A stretch of DNA of 51,480 nucleotides from Tubiluchus corallicola (taxonomy: Eukaryota; Priapulida; Priapulimorpha; Priapulimorphida; Tubiluchidae). Below the pieces are notes generated by a model that saw only the letters and a list, made by a program, of their open reading frames with translations, searched no databases and was not told the DNA's origin. Below are positions 21,431 to 37,146 of this stretch, in pieces (positions within the stretch are counted from its first letter, which is position 1; the number at the start of each line of letters is the position of its first letter). The position numbers and the translations under genes were made by a program. The DNA lies in assembly GCA_030141605.1 (NCBI GenBank), contig JAQGDQ010001259.1, positions 1 through 51,480 on the forward strand, read 5' to 3'.

Positions 21431-21622
21431 ACTTACGCGATATATTTAATTCGTAAGTTGCGCAATATCTTTAATTCGTGAGTTACGCGATATTTTTAAT
21501 TCGTAATTTGCGCAATATTTTTATTCGTAAGTTACGCAATATCTTTAGTTCGTAAGTTACTCTATATCCTTAACTCGTAGGTTACGCGATATCTTTAATT
21601 CGTTAGTTGCGCAATATCTTTA
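21431..21622. repeat. 25-bp minisatellite, about 7.5 units
   Basis: The TCGT anchor lies at 21451, 21476, 21501, 21525, 21550, 21575 and 21600. The unit is of the form TTACGCGATATCTTTAATTC plus GTAAG, with alternating GCGCAA and ACGCGA versions. Confidence 0.93.
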
Positions 21623-22361
21623 CAGAATACCTTCAGAATCAAATTTACAAGCCCAGGGCATATTTAGTAATATTCACTTATGATAACAACTACGTTTTGC
21701 ATATAACGAGTGGACATTTGAACTTGATTTCTATCCTTCACAGGACAAGGTCATGTGACCCCATACAGCACGCGGACAGAACGTCTTTTGTCCGAATCTG
21801 TCACACTTCCTCTGGTATCGTTTTCTACTCTGTTTACACAGTTGCTAATGGAGCGCCTAATATAGTTTCCATAACTGCACGATCATCATTTTCCTCTTAC
21901 CTGTAATTCATTACAGCTGTGGTTGCCTAGCTGAGGGACGTGAAGCTGTCACTGGCTGTGCTAATTGCAATTCAGTTGTTTCCATCGTGCTGTCATTAAT
22001 AGTATCTTAATAACCTTTTTTCTATTTAAATTCCAGTTCATCTTTTTGGTGAACAGTATTACCTGGCAGAGTACTTCAACCTTACTCGTGGAGATATTGA
22101 CTCACCACTGTAGAGTTTTGGCTTGGTCACGCATTGAGTAATTTGCTTGTGAATAGAAGAGATATTTCAGACGGAAAATTATGTTAATTTACACAATAAA
22201 AGTTTTGCCTTTTTTGTTGGCTTCCGAAAATTGAAATTGTAAGATTTTGAATCTAATGTTGTAATGTGAAACAATTCATAGTTTTCATCATAATTGTCCA
22301 ATTATTTTTGTGATCGCCTCCGTTACCGTCATCGCCACTACGTTCATCATCATCATCGACG
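21623..22361. other. No gene recognised
   Basis: A 99-codon open frame starts in the minisatellite (21607) and has no family motif. Otherwise plain sequence. Confidence 0.5.
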
Positions 22362-22405
22362 TTGTCGTCGTCGTCTTCATCGTCATCATCATCATCATCA
22401 TCATC

Positions 22406-22465
<60 letters not shown>

Positions 22466-22468
22466 TAC
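22362..22468. repeat. CAT trinucleotide microsatellite
   Basis: GTC/TCG triplets lead into about 30 CAT units with one CAATC interruption. The right arm has a different interruption pattern (GAC and GGT variants). Poly-H, poly-S and poly-M frames are artefacts. Confidence 0.95.
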
Positions 22469-23334
22469 TGTCATCAAACTATTGGCATATACTGAAACTA
22501 GCCTTTGTTGTTTGACTAACACGTTTACCGTTGAGGCAACTTTTCGATTCTTTTCACACAATGTATGTTACGCTCATGCCTTACTAGTTATTATTACGTA
22601 AGTTCAATGTTTCCTAATTTTTCTAAACTTACCGTTGATCTAAGCTTAATTTGCTTTATCTTACAATCCGTTATTTTGTACTAGTTCAGTTTGGACAACT
22701 TTTCCAAGTTACACGTGAATACCAACAAGTTGAAAGTCACGTGACCACTGTGATCGTCTGTCAATCTTAATCTTATTGTGTTTGTGATTCAGTCAAAATG
22801 GCCATTGTGCCTTGTCTACACCTCTTCGAAACCAACTTAGTAAATCACAAAATCTGACAGTCTCGTGAAAAATTGTCTACCAAATTTGTACCGTGTTCAT
22901 ATTCGCATTACCTGGCCAAGTTGTGGTTGATACCTGTCAAGGTATTGTGCTACCTGTGCCGGTAAATGCAGGTAACCCTCGTCTTCTGAGTTTTCCACCA
23001 ATGAGAAAACGGTGTCTCCGTCGCAAAGTGCACAACAGCTGCTTGGAAAGACTTCGTTTAACAAGACCATTACATGATTGGTGTATTTTTGTCTCTTTGC
23101 ATCATTAGGTGTGCGTTTAACGCGGGCGAGCTTTTATCGAGCAGGTTTGTTATGCTAATGCTTTTGTTTTGTTTACGTAAACAATTCCTTTCGTTCTGTT
23201 CACAACCCGCATCAGAAATCTGTTTCATCTGATCCTAGAAACAGCGCGGTGTATAGAACATTGGCGCATTTCAGAGTTCATCATTGTTTTTACGTAGCTT
23301 AGTGAATTAAACGCTGCAGTATTTGAAGTTTAGG
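22469..23334. other. No gene recognised
   Basis: A 71-codon open frame at 22893-23108 has no family motif. It differs between arms by a T/I and a silent-type change (near 22933 and 23004). Not called as a gene. Confidence 0.5.
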
Positions 23335-23421
23335 AAGGAGTTTATAATTCCCCACGTAATTTAAACACACATACCCTAACCCTAACCCAGCCCTAATCCT
23401 AATCCGAACCCTAACCCTAAC
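23335..23421. repeat. Telomere-like array, first part, with edge motif
   Basis: The edge TATAATTCCCCACGTAATTT is related to the edges of the other two arrays and is followed by ACCCTAACCCTAACCC-type hexamers to 23421. The array resumes at about 23906 after a LINE insertion. Confidence 0.75.
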
Positions 23422-23571
23422 TGTGGATTTCGATTTGAGTCTGTTGAACACTTTTTTTCGCCCTGCCCATTGTATCAACTAGCTAGGGTTGTTATGTTCG
23501 ATAAATTAAATGAAATACTTCTGCCCGAAAACCTTAATATAGCTGCCTTAGGAACTAATGATCTGTTGTAA
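23422..23571 (+). pseudogene. LINE polymerase C-terminus (L2/CR1/Jockey-like)
   Basis: Forty-nine codons and a stop in one clean frame. CGFRFESVEHFFSPCP matches the C-terminal cysteine/histidine knuckle of many non-LTR retrotransposon polymerases (pattern CG...ES.EHFF..CP.Y...R), and YQLARVVMFDKLNEI continues it. No start codon is expected, because only the extreme 3' end of the ORF was inserted. It begins directly against telomere-like repeats, consistent with 5' truncation on insertion. A different LINE family from 11553-12927. Confidence 0.7.
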
Positions 23572-23905
23572 GTTGTTATTATTCGGAAAAGATTAATTTA
23601 ACTATGTTACTAACTGTAAAATATTCCAGTGCATACGTGACTTTATATTACGTACTAAACGTTTCCAGTAGCTTCCATCTGATATGAAATGCATCAGTCT
23701 TAAATAATCGTACATTAATATTGTCTAACCGTCATTTTCTACTAATGTCTAATGTAATCTTGTAGCAAAAATTGTCAGCTTGTGTAGTTATAGTCTATTC
23801 TTACTGTAAATGTTCTGGTAAATAGCGTATAAAGTCTGTTGTGGTGAGGATGCTAAATCATGTTGTTCAAACTGTCTGATCCAATCCTAAATAAATTATG
23901 TTTAA
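23572..23905 (+). mobile_element. Putative 3' untranslated region of the same LINE
   Basis: AT-rich sequence between the stop codon and the point where CCCTAA-like sequence resumes, ending CCTAAATAAATTATG. The boundary is inferred from the telomere-like flanks. Confidence 0.45.
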
Positions 23906-23975
23906 ACTAACCCTAATCTGCTTCACGAACTAATTTCTTGCGTATGAGGAATTGTAAACCTTAGCAAGTTCATAT
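23906..23975. repeat. Telomere-like array remnant and second edge motif
   Basis: TAACCCTAATCTG is followed by AATTTCTTGCGTATGAGGAA and TTGTAAACC, the relative of the other edge at 13210-13236. With 23335-23421 it makes edge, array, LINE, array, edge. Confidence 0.65.
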
Positions 23976-24467
23976 GTCGTCTGTTTTTGCCTGTCACTAA
24001 TATTTTATAACTTTTAGTCATAATTTCGTCAAAATTTTAGTTTTTTTTACCTACTTTTGAAAAAATGTAACAAGTGTTTATATCAGTTCGAGCGAGGTGC
24101 ACCTAACCGTTTAATAATTATAAAGCACTTACAGTATCTCTTTTAGCAAAAATTATGTGGAAAAAGTACATGTATAGAGTTCGGGTATGGTGAGGCGTGC
24201 TTTTACCGTTGCATGGATAAAACTTCTGTTTAGCTTGCGTTCTACAGCTGATTTTAAACGTTTTAAAATGAGTCTAAAAACCTGCCTTTTTACTCTAACC
24301 TTTAATTAGTGAGAGTCTTAAAGCCTATTTTTTCTATTATATCGTTTAATTAGTTGCTTTGTGAATTTTTATTGTATGCTTATAATTTATTGCAGTCATT
24401 CTTAACTGTAGATCTGTTTTATACCCTATCTAATGACAGTAATTGTGGATTTATGCACTTTACAAAT
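23976..24467 (+). other. No gene; probable retroposon 3' end before a microsatellite
   Basis: Little recognisable except the end, GCACTTTACAAATAAATTATT, which looks like a LINE or SINE tail whose ATT repeats open the following tract. Confidence 0.5.
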
Positions 24468-27033
<2,566 letters not shown>

Positions 27034-27525
27034 ATTTGTAAAGTGCATAAATCCACAATTACTGTCATTAGATAGGGTATAAAACAGATCTACAGTTAAG
27101 AATGACTGCAATAAATTATAAGCATACAATAAAAATTCACAAAGCAACTAATTAAACGATATAATAGAAAAAATAGGCTTTAAGACTCTCACTAATTAAA
27201 GGTTAGAGTAAAAAGGCAGGTTTTTAGACTCATTTTAAAACGTTTAAAATCAGCTGTAGAACGCAAGCTAAACAGAAGTTTTATCCATGCAACGGTAAAA
27301 GCACGCCTCACCATACCCGAACTCTATACATGTACTTTTTCCACATAATTTTTGCTAAAAGAGATACTGTAAGTGCTTTATAATTATTAAACGGTTAGGT
27401 GCACCTCGCTCGAACTGATATAAACACTTGTTACATTTTTTCAAAAGTAGGTAAAAAAAACTAAAATTTTGACGAAATTATGACTAAAAGTTATAAAATA
27501 TTAGTGACAGGCAAAAACAGACGAC

Positions 27526-27595
27526 ATATGAACTTGCTAAGGTTTACAATTCCTCATACGCAAGAAATTAGTTCGTGAAGCAGATTAGGGTTAGT
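27526..27595. repeat. Telomere-like remnant and edge (right arm)
   Basis: Mirror of 23906-23975. Confidence 0.65.
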
Positions 27596-27929
27596 TTAAA
27601 CATAATTTATTTAGGATTGGATCAGACAGTTTGAACAACATGATTTAGCATCCTCACCACAACAGACTTTATACGCTATTTACCAGAACATTTACAGTAA
27701 GAATAGACTATAACTACACAAGCTGACAATTTTTGCTACAAGATTACATTAGACATTAGTAGAAAATGACGGTTAGACAATATTAATGTACGATTATTTA
27801 AGACTGATGCATTTCATATCAGATGGAAGCTACTGGAAACGTTTAGTACGTAATATAAAGTCACGTATGCACTGGAATATTTTACAGTTAGTAACATAGT
27901 TAAATTAATCTTTTCCGAATAATAACAAC
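27596..27929 (-). mobile_element. Putative LINE 3' untranslated region (right arm)
   Basis: Mirror of 23572-23905. Confidence 0.45.
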
Positions 27930-28079
27930 TTACAACAGATCATTAGTTCCTAAGGCAGCTATATTAAGGTTTTCGGGCAGAAGTATTTCATTTAATTTAT
28001 CGAACATAACAACCCTAGCTAGTTGATACAATGGGCAGGGCGAAAAAAAGTGTTCAACAGACTCAAATCGAAATCCACA
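27930..28079 (-). pseudogene. LINE polymerase C-terminus (right arm)
   Basis: Mirror of 23422-23571, with the same open frame, knuckle motif and stop. Confidence 0.7.
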
Positions 28080-28166
28080 GTTAGGGTTAGGGTTCGGATT
28101 AGGATTAGGGCTGGGTTAGGGTTAGGGTATGTGTGTTTAAATTACGTGGGGAATTATAAACTCCTT
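28080..28166. repeat. Telomere-like array with edge motif (right arm)
   Basis: Mirror of 23335-23421; GGTTAGGGTTCGGATTAGG-type hexamers. Confidence 0.75.
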
Positions 28167-29032
28167 CCTAAACTTCAAATACTGCAGCGTTTAATTCACT
28201 AAGCTACGTAAAAACAATGATGAACTCTGAAATGCGCCAATGTTCTATACACCGCGCTGTTTCTAGGATCAGATGAAACAGATTTCTGATGCGGGTTGTG
28301 AACAGAACGAAAGGAATTGTTTACGTAAACAAAACAAAAGCATTAGCATAACAAACCTGCTCGATAAAAGCTCGCCCGCGTTAAACGCACACCTAATGAT
28401 GCAAAGAGACAAAAATACACCAATCATGTAATGGTCTTGTTAAACGAAGTCTTTCCAAGCAGCTGTTGTGCACTTTGCGACGGAGACACCGTTTTCTCAT
28501 TGGCGGAAAACTCAGAAGACGAGGGTTACCTGCATTTACCGGCACAGGTAGCACAATACCTTGACAGATATCAACCACAACTTGGCCAGGTAATGCGAAT
28601 ATGAACACGGTACAAATTTGGTAGACAATTTTTCACGAGACTGTCAGATTTTGTGATTTACTAAGTTGGTTTCGAAGAGGTGTAGACAAGGCACAATGGC
28701 CATTTTGACTGAATCACAAACACAATAAGATTAAGATTGACAGACGATCACAGTGGTCACGTGACTTTCAACTTGTTGGTATTCACGTGTAACTTGGAAA
28801 AGTTGTCCAAACTGAACTAGTACAAAATAACGGATTGTAAGATAAAGCAAATTAAGCTTAGATCAACGGTAAGTTTAGAAAAATTAGGAAACATTGAACT
28901 TACGTAATAATAACTAGTAAGGCATGAGCGTAACATACATTGTGTGAAAAGAATCGAAAAGTTGCCTCAACGGTAAACGTGTTAGTCAAACAACAAAGGC
29001 TAGTTTCAGTATATGCCAATAGTTTGATGACA

Positions 29033-29035
29033 GTA

Positions 29036-29066
<31 letters not shown>

Positions 29067-29072
29067 CGATGG

Positions 29073-29111
<39 letters not shown>

Positions 29112-29138
29112 CGATGATGATGGAGACGACGACGACAA
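29033..29138. repeat. ATG trinucleotide microsatellite (right arm)
   Basis: Mirror of 22362-22468 with a different interruption pattern (ACG, GTG variants). Confidence 0.95.
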
Positions 29139-29877
29139 CGTCGATGATGATGATGAACGTAGTGGCGATGACGGTAACGGAGGCGATCACAAAAATAATT
29201 GGACAATTATGATGAAAACTATGAATTGTTTCACATTACAACATTAGATTCAAAATCTTACAATTTCAATTTTCGGAAGCCAACAAAAAAGGCAAAACTT
29301 TTATTGTGTAAATTAACATAATTTTCCGTCTGAAATATCTCTTCTATTCACAAGCAAATTACTCAATGCGTGACCAAGCCAAAACTCTACAGTGGTGAGT
29401 CAATATCTCCACGAGTAAGGTTGAAGTACTCTGCCAGGTAATACTGTTCACCAAAAAGATGAACTGGAATTTAAATAGAAAAAAGGTTATTAAGATACTA
29501 TTAATGACAGCACGATGGAAACAACTGAATTGCAATTAGCACAGCCAGTGACAGCTTCACGTCCCTCAGCTAGGCAACCACAGCTGTAATGAATTACAGG
29601 TAAGAGGAAAATGATGATCGTGCAGTTATGGAAACTATATTAGGCGCTCCATTAGCAACTGTGTAAACAGAGTAGAAAACGATACCAGAGGAAGTGTGAC
29701 AGATTCGGACAAAAGACGTTCTGTCCGCGTGCTGTATGGGGTCACATGACCTTGTCCTGTGAAGGATAGAAATCAAGTTCAAATGTCCACTCGTTATATG
29801 CAAAACGTAGTTGTTATCATAAGTGAATATTACTAAATATGCCCTGGGCTTGTAAATTTGATTCTGAAGGTATTCTG

Positions 29878-30069
29878 TAAAGATATTGCGCAACTAACGA
29901 ATTAAAGATATCGCGTAACCTACGAGTTAAGGATATAGAGTAACTTACGAACTAAAGATATTGCGTAACTTACGAATAAAAATATTGCGCAAATTACGAA
30001 TTAAAAATATCGCGTAACTCACGAATTAAAGATATTGCGCAACTTACGAATTAAATATATCGCGTAAGT
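29878..30069. repeat. 25-bp minisatellite (right arm)
   Basis: Mirror of 21431-21622, same unit count. Confidence 0.93.
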
Positions 30070-30474
30070 TCGCAATAATGGGCAAGTGATTGTGAAAATT
30101 AGTTTCTGCATTTACGAAATTTGATTCGTGACTTTGCGTTTGCTCGGGAAAAAGTGTAACTTTGTATTTTTAAACATGCCCCTCATACACATATATATAT
30201 ATATATGTATGTATTTAAACCAAGCAGAAGTAAGGTTTCGCTGGTTTATGACGGTTTTACTGGCTCAACATTTTGGCACATTGTAATCACAAATAAAAGA
30301 TCAATAATTCTATTCAGTATATAAATTTCATATTTATAACTTATTTTTTTCTTCTGTCCTGTAAACTACATTATATTCTCACTGTAAGATACACATTTAA
30401 GAAATTTTCATTAAATGTGATTTAACTTGAAGCCAGTCAGCACAGATACTGGATATTTTAAAGGAAAGGTCAAA

Positions 30475-30890
30475 CCTTCTAGGAGGTCAGGCTTATTTCA
30501 ATGTTCGCGAAAAATGTTAAAAGGATTTAGTAATGAAACTGCAATAAGCGCCTCGTGTAACTAGTAAAATCACTTTAAACTCACTTTAAGCACTTCATGC
30601 TTGGGTGCTGCCATTTTCAATGCCCATTCTTTTCCACGAATGACGTCATTTGTCCCGAAGAAATGTAGCTCACTGTCAATATTTGTCAAAACTATAACAA
30701 GTTTTTGCAACAAAATTAGAAAGCTGATTCTGTAAAATTTTTGCGTGTCAGGTAACCTGCAAAATTTTTAAAAAGTCTTACGGAAAACCACGAGGCGCTT
30801 ACGAATGTTACGTCATGATTTTCAAGTGAATGGCGGCAACCACCACGTCTAAAAATTTCTATTCAGGTGTGGCGTACTTTATACGTATTG
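30475..30890 (-). repeat. Family A repeat (right arm)
   Basis: Mirror of 20610-21025. Confidence 0.78.
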
Positions 30891-31068
30891 GACTGAATTC
30901 GACTCAGGGGTCGAACTCCAAGATGGCATGGCGGTCTTGATATTGCGCATCACGAAGATCCATTTTACTATCGTTGTGTGACTGATTACTTAACTACAAT
31001 TGTTAATTTTAGTTACAAATGTTATGCTAATTAACTAAGTTAATGTCTGTAAACTAATACCATATACC

Positions 31069-31409
31069 TGTTATAGCATTTAACTCGCATAAAATAAAAC
31101 ACAAAAGCTACACTGTACGGAGTTTATTATCAGCACTAATAAAAATAGGGAACAAAATACACACACATAAAAAATAATTAACTAACTCAGTAACAGGGCT
31201 ATACCCGAGGAGCACCTGTGTCAGAAATCAAGGTTGTAGTGACCTCTACACGCTTTTATACTGGCATTCCAGATCACCTGGCTTCTCACACCACGTGCTG
31301 GCCCAAACAAGACGTCTGGGTCTACAAGAAAGGGGTTAGTCGCTGCTGACGTGGAAGCAGGGTGTGTAGAGGGCCCTACACCTGACCCGACACAGGTGCC
31401 TCCGCAACA
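31069..31409 (-). mobile_element. LTR-like unit (right arm)
   Basis: Mirror of 20091-20431 with the same ends, TATA box and poly-A signal. Confidence 0.55.
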
Positions 31410-31499
31410 TTATGCTCTATAGGCAATTCCTTACAAATTTCTTTGTTAATATTTTTCTAAGTTTGAGTGATAACAGTAAAATAGACCCAGCATACTAAC

Positions 31500-32075
31500 T
31501 AACTTGTCCTTTCCTCTAACATCGCATTAAGATCAACAGGTATTGTTGTTGGCATCCTTCTGTCTCGGAAGACAATCATCACATTGATGGAGCTGCAGCG
31601 TCGACTGTGGCTGAGCAGTGCGATCCTGGAAAGTCTCCATGGCGCACGCCTGGGCAAGATGTATGGAGATCCTGAGTTGTCCAGACAACAGGAAACCCCT
31701 TCTCTTCCTCCCTGGTGTAGTTCAAAGGAAAGCGGGGCGATACGTTTGGCACCAGGTTGGCTGCAGGAGCTGCCGGAGTCAGTGAGCATGGTGCACTGGT
31801 CCGCCTTCGGGGCCCCACTCCTGATTTGGAAGATTTACTCCTCTACACATGGCCGTTGGGTCACTTGACCTCCTCCGCCCTCTAGCTGTTGGCTGATTGT
31901 GCCGGAGTCAGTGAGCATGCTGCACTGATCCGCCTTCAGGGCCCCACTTCTGATTTGGAAGATTTACTCCTCTACACATGGCCGTTGGGTCACTTGACCT
32001 CCTCCGTCCTCTGGCCGTTGGCTGCTTGTGCAGCCCCTCCGCCTAGCGTCGAGATACAGTGTGGGCATCCCCCGC
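31500..32075. repeat. 5S-linked tandem block (right arm)
   Basis: Mirror of 19412-20000. Lacks 13 bases found in the left arm near 19914; here GTCTTCCGAGACAG follows ATCAATGTGATGATT on the complementary strand. Confidence 0.65.
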
Positions 32076-32195
32076 AAGCCTACAGCACCTGGTATTCCTA
32101 GGCGATCACCCATCCAAGTACTAACCAGGCTCTACGTTACTTAACTTCGGTGATCAGACGAGAAGAGGTGTTTTCAACATGATGTGGCCGTAGAT
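32076..32195 (-). rRNA. 5S rRNA-like sequence (right arm)
   Basis: Mirror of 19292-19411, also 120 bases, with no difference seen. Same doubts about function: a lone, diverged unit among repeats. Confidence 0.88.
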
Positions 32196-32420
32196 CAACA
32201 AGTAATGGCCGTAAATTTCTCGGAAATCATCGTTTGCAAGCTACAAACTTAATGGTTTGATCGGTACTAGCCAAACTAAACGATACCGGCTTTATCGGTT
32301 CGATAATATTCGATTCCGAATTCCATATAATAACCGATTCCGATAAAACTTTACACTCAATGACAGCATTTTAATGCATCATCTAGAAATTGTAGAATAT
32401 CATCAAGCAAGGGAAGATTT

Positions 32421-32899
32421 AGCAATAAACAACAGTAGCGCCCCCAGTGGGGCTTATACTGTTAATTATTAGCTTTGCTCAATGCCAAACTAAAAAACCC
32501 GAAAAGTATTTGCCGTGAGATTTAGTTACCACAGTGTAAACTTTCAAAAGGCAGTTCTGTTAATATCATACAATGCTGTTTACCTATTGTCTCATTGCAT
32601 ACAGAGCTTGCATTAACACTAACGCTGTATAAAACGTTTACATTTAAACTCCTGCGACGACACTTAGGCGCAGCCATTTTAACTTTAAGTCATTTGAGAC
32701 AAGTTCATTAGCGTTAATATCACACTCTTCCATAATTCAGCAAAACTTTAAATTACTTTATATTGTCAATAAGTTCAATAACGTCTTTTTCGTGAACCAC
32801 TGGCGCACGCTGGGATCATGATGCAGTGACGTTTTCCAGCAATAAGCAACAGTAGCGCCCCCCCCACTGTGGCTCATACTGTTAATTATCAGCTTTGCT
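32421..32899. repeat. Family F fragment between direct repeats (right arm)
   Basis: Mirror of 18588-19066; direct repeats at 32421-32479 and 32838-32899. Two base differences from the left arm near 18890. Confidence 0.6.
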
Positions 32900-33664
32900 T
32901 AATGTAAATTTGGCTTTTACGAATCCAAACTTGATGATGCTTTAGAACAAACAAACCCATGTTCTTCCTCAAACATCGCCTGACCACGAGAGACTTCTAT
33001 TGTTTACAATCATTTTGCTGAAACGTTTGATATAAAACGCGAATATTTGTGGTAATATTATTAGGCAAATGTACAGTCGCCTAAAGTCATCAGATAATGA
33101 GCGAGAAAACGGCCTTCTGTTTGTGTTCGAGTTCGTTGCCGTGCTTGGCAGATTATATCTTCAATGTTAATTAAACAGTAATATATTTAGTTACACGACA
33201 CATTTAAAAACGCTGGAGGTTTTGTAAGAATTTCTGAATTGTCTAATTTTGGCTTTAATTTTTGCCGGGCCCAATGAATTGGGTTAACTAAAATGGTTTA
33301 ATTAACGTTCTGCATTAGTCAAAGCAAGTCGAGGTTTTCCAAAAAATTTTCTGAACAGTTCCGATTCGATGTCGATCCGATTTCAATATTTGAGCTTAAC
33401 CGAACTGTTTCGGTTTTCTATTTACTTCGTTGAACACTTTTGGTCTAGGGAATTGAAAACCATCATGTAATTTCATCCACGCAATGAGTCATAGATCGTA
33501 AACTGCATGACTGTTTCCTGTTTTTAACTTTCATTTAAACTAGTATAAGCTTATTTGTTAAGTTCTAATCGAGTGTTGTCAAAAACATCTTACTTCGTAT
33601 AGTCATTGCATACTGCATAGTAAGTAAAAATACATAAAGAAATTGATTACTTATGGAATACCTA

Positions 33665-33911
33665 ATAATAATGACAATGACAATGACAATGACAATGACA
33701 ATGACAATGACAATGACAATGACAATGACAATGACAATGACAATGACAATGACAATGACAATGACAATGACAATGACAATGACAATAGCAATAGCAATAG
33801 CAATAGCAATAGCAATAGCAATAGCAATAGCAATAGCAATAGCAATAGCAATAGCAATAGCAATAGCAATAGCAATAGCAATAGTAATATAATAGTAATA
33901 GTAATAATAAT

Positions 33912-33943
<32 letters not shown>

Positions 33944-34017
33944 ACAACAACCGCAACAACAACAACAATAATAATAATAATGATAATGATGACTACGACA
34001 ACAACAACAATAATAAT
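33665..34017. repeat. Compound microsatellite (right arm)
   Basis: Mirror of 17463-17822 with about ten AAC units instead of about 27 GTT, more AGCAAT units and an added AGTAAT/AAT section. Confidence 0.97.
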
Positions 34018-34254
34018 CTTTATTTAAAGTCGGCTTTTGGATGAACAATTAACATTAACTCAAAGAGCTATTATCGCCGTCTGTAAATAACAAACTACAA
34101 CTACCTAACATAGACTATCATTATCCCACTTTTACCCTAAATACCACTCGCCAGGCAGGGCAACAGCAGCACCATTTTTAAAGTCTTTGGTATGCGGTAT
34201 CGAACTCACGTGCTCCCAAACGGGAAGCGGAGGCGCTACCACTAGACTAAACCG
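34018..34254 (-). mobile_element. tRNA-derived SINE (right arm)
   Basis: Mirror of 17226-17462, A- and B-box-like motifs unchanged. Confidence 0.7.
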
Positions 34255-34871
34255 TATTACTGCTAATGTATTTCGTGGATATTCAAGGCACATTTTTAAA
34301 GCTAACCGAATGTTACTAAAAACAGTTCAAACATCCATACACTGACAAGACATCAATACCTCAGGGCCTCACAAACTGCAGGGGCCCCAAGAAGATTCCA
34401 GAATGAGTTTTATAGTCATTTTTATAATTAAGTAGCAATTAAGTAATCAATTCCAGGCCTGTTCACGAGAAAGATCATTTTCATCACTAAAAAAATTAAG
34501 ACTACTATTTAATGATTCTAACTCGTGTAATGTTAAGAAAAGTGGGCCTCGGGCCTTTATACAACTTAAGGCCTCAATGAGTATAAATCCTACACTGGAT
34601 TATAATTATCTGGAGATAAAATTTTGATTCAGAAGTGTAGTGAAGTTGATAATCATGGCGTTAATTTTATGAATTTGGGCCAGGGAAGCCCAGTTTTCTG
34701 TCGAAGAAACACGTGAGGATAATAATTAAATTGGGTGAAATTGCGCAGGTCTCACAAGCGGTCTTGTGTGAAAGAAGCCATTAATGTCTCAGCAGAGCAA
34801 AACAGCAAACAGATTCGCTTTGCAAAAATACACAACACGCTGTTAAACTAGATTTCACGTGTAAACGCAAA

Positions 34872-35602
34872 TCATGTGTAGGTATGAAATTATCCAGAAG
34901 TACTTTAAGCACAAGAAAATCCTCCACTTGCATAAAGCTTAAAAAATTCGTCTAAAAATTTTACACCAGATACATACTGCCTTTTTGCATACAGAGCTTG
35001 CGTCGGCAATAACGCTGTACAAAACGTGTAAATTTAAACTCCCGCGATGACCACATTTGACGCAGCCATTTTGATGACAAGTCATTTGGAACAAGTTTAG
35101 ATAACATTGTGTAAAGTCTGGAAAAATAATCAGAGCATTCGTAGCGCACACGTCACTAACTAAATTAATTTAAAATTACCGTATCTTGTCAATAAGATTA
35201 AAAATACTTTTTTAGTTAGTGAGTGAAGCACCCTGGAGGGTGAGTCAACGACATTTTACCAATTGGTGAAAACATTTTAAATAATTAATAATTTACTTTT
35301 CCAGTTACATAAGTCTTTCTAGCAGGTAGGAGAAATGGTAAGTAACACAATTTTGCATAGAAAGTTTTTTGGGACATAGTTTAACATTGCCTTTTCTTCC
35401 CTTGATTTACGTTTGGTACATGACGTCATGTAATGGCGACATCGGAACATTATTGCGGGAGATTTAAAATGGAGACAAACAAAAATTCCTTTCAATGCGA
35501 GCAAGATATACGCATAAAATTTCTATAAAGTAATATAATTTTTTAAGACGATTTTTCTAAAACCTACTTCAGGTGCCCCCTTTCTTATCCTTTAATATAT
35601 TG
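34872..35602 (-). repeat. Family F longest copy (right arm)
   Basis: Mirror of 15890-16620. Confidence 0.75.
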
Positions 35603-36066
35603 ATCATTCGTAAGCGAATAAAATATTACACAGTGGCAGAATGTCGAAAATATAGAAATAGTGTGGTAACCCGAGTAATCAACAACTTGTCTTGTTTCTC
35701 GTGCAAGTGGTAAGGAAAAAAACCACGGAAACTTTGCAGTTGTTACAGTATATGATACAGGTCTTAAGGGATCATTTTGAAGTTAAAACCAGAGTCGTTC
35801 AAGGTCGATCAACAGCTTCCATTGTTTGCAGTAATGACAGTAATCATACTACACGTAACCCTGTAATCACACCTGTAAGTACGTAGCACCCAAAAAGTTT
35901 CACCTGAGTGCAAAGTTATGGTCTCAAAGTCTGGTATTTTTAAATTTATTGGCAGTAGTAGTAGTAGCGAAAATGACAGGTTTACAAGGGATGCCACAAA
36001 ACACCAACGTAATTGGCTTGTCTTTCTTAAAAACTGCATTCTCAGATTACAGATAAATTATTTTTG

Positions 36067-36554
<488 letters not shown>

Positions 36555-37146
36555 TGGTGGCTGTAGCCAATGTAAATAAAACATATAAACATCTAATCAT
36601 CCAGAAAACACGGAATTTCATAGGGAAATTCTTGCAGGTTTAAAGTATCGTATCCAATTCGATTACAACCAAGTTAGAGAAACTTATTTGCTTTTTCCTT
36701 TTTATTTATATTTTAATTATGTTTCCGTAATGTATATTATGATATTATTTATTATATTTATTTAAAAATAATATGATGCAAGTATTATAAACTGCATTTC
36801 AAGAACAGATACCACATTATTTTAAAAATAATTTGCTCATCATTTCCAAGAATTTCTCCATTTTGGAAATGTGGAAGCTACTAAGTGTAGGAATCTCCTC
36901 CTAAGCCAACGCGTTCAGCAAAACCGGTCATTTTATTTCGATTTGCACTTTCTTCAAAATTTGTCCGCAAAAAATGATAAATGGCTTGGAAATTTGATGT
37001 ATAATTACTATTAGTGTAAAAATCAGGGCAGAGACCAGTTCGTCCTGCACCACTGACTGCAAATAGACGCACAATTACACGCATATATACCTATAATTGC
37101 ACTTTAATTTATGATATTAAGATACCATGCCTTGTGCATTACGCTG

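Noticed and set aside
22893-23108. 71-codon open frame as a small gene
   Set aside because: No recognisable domain, start context or splice structure; arm differences include a replacement change.
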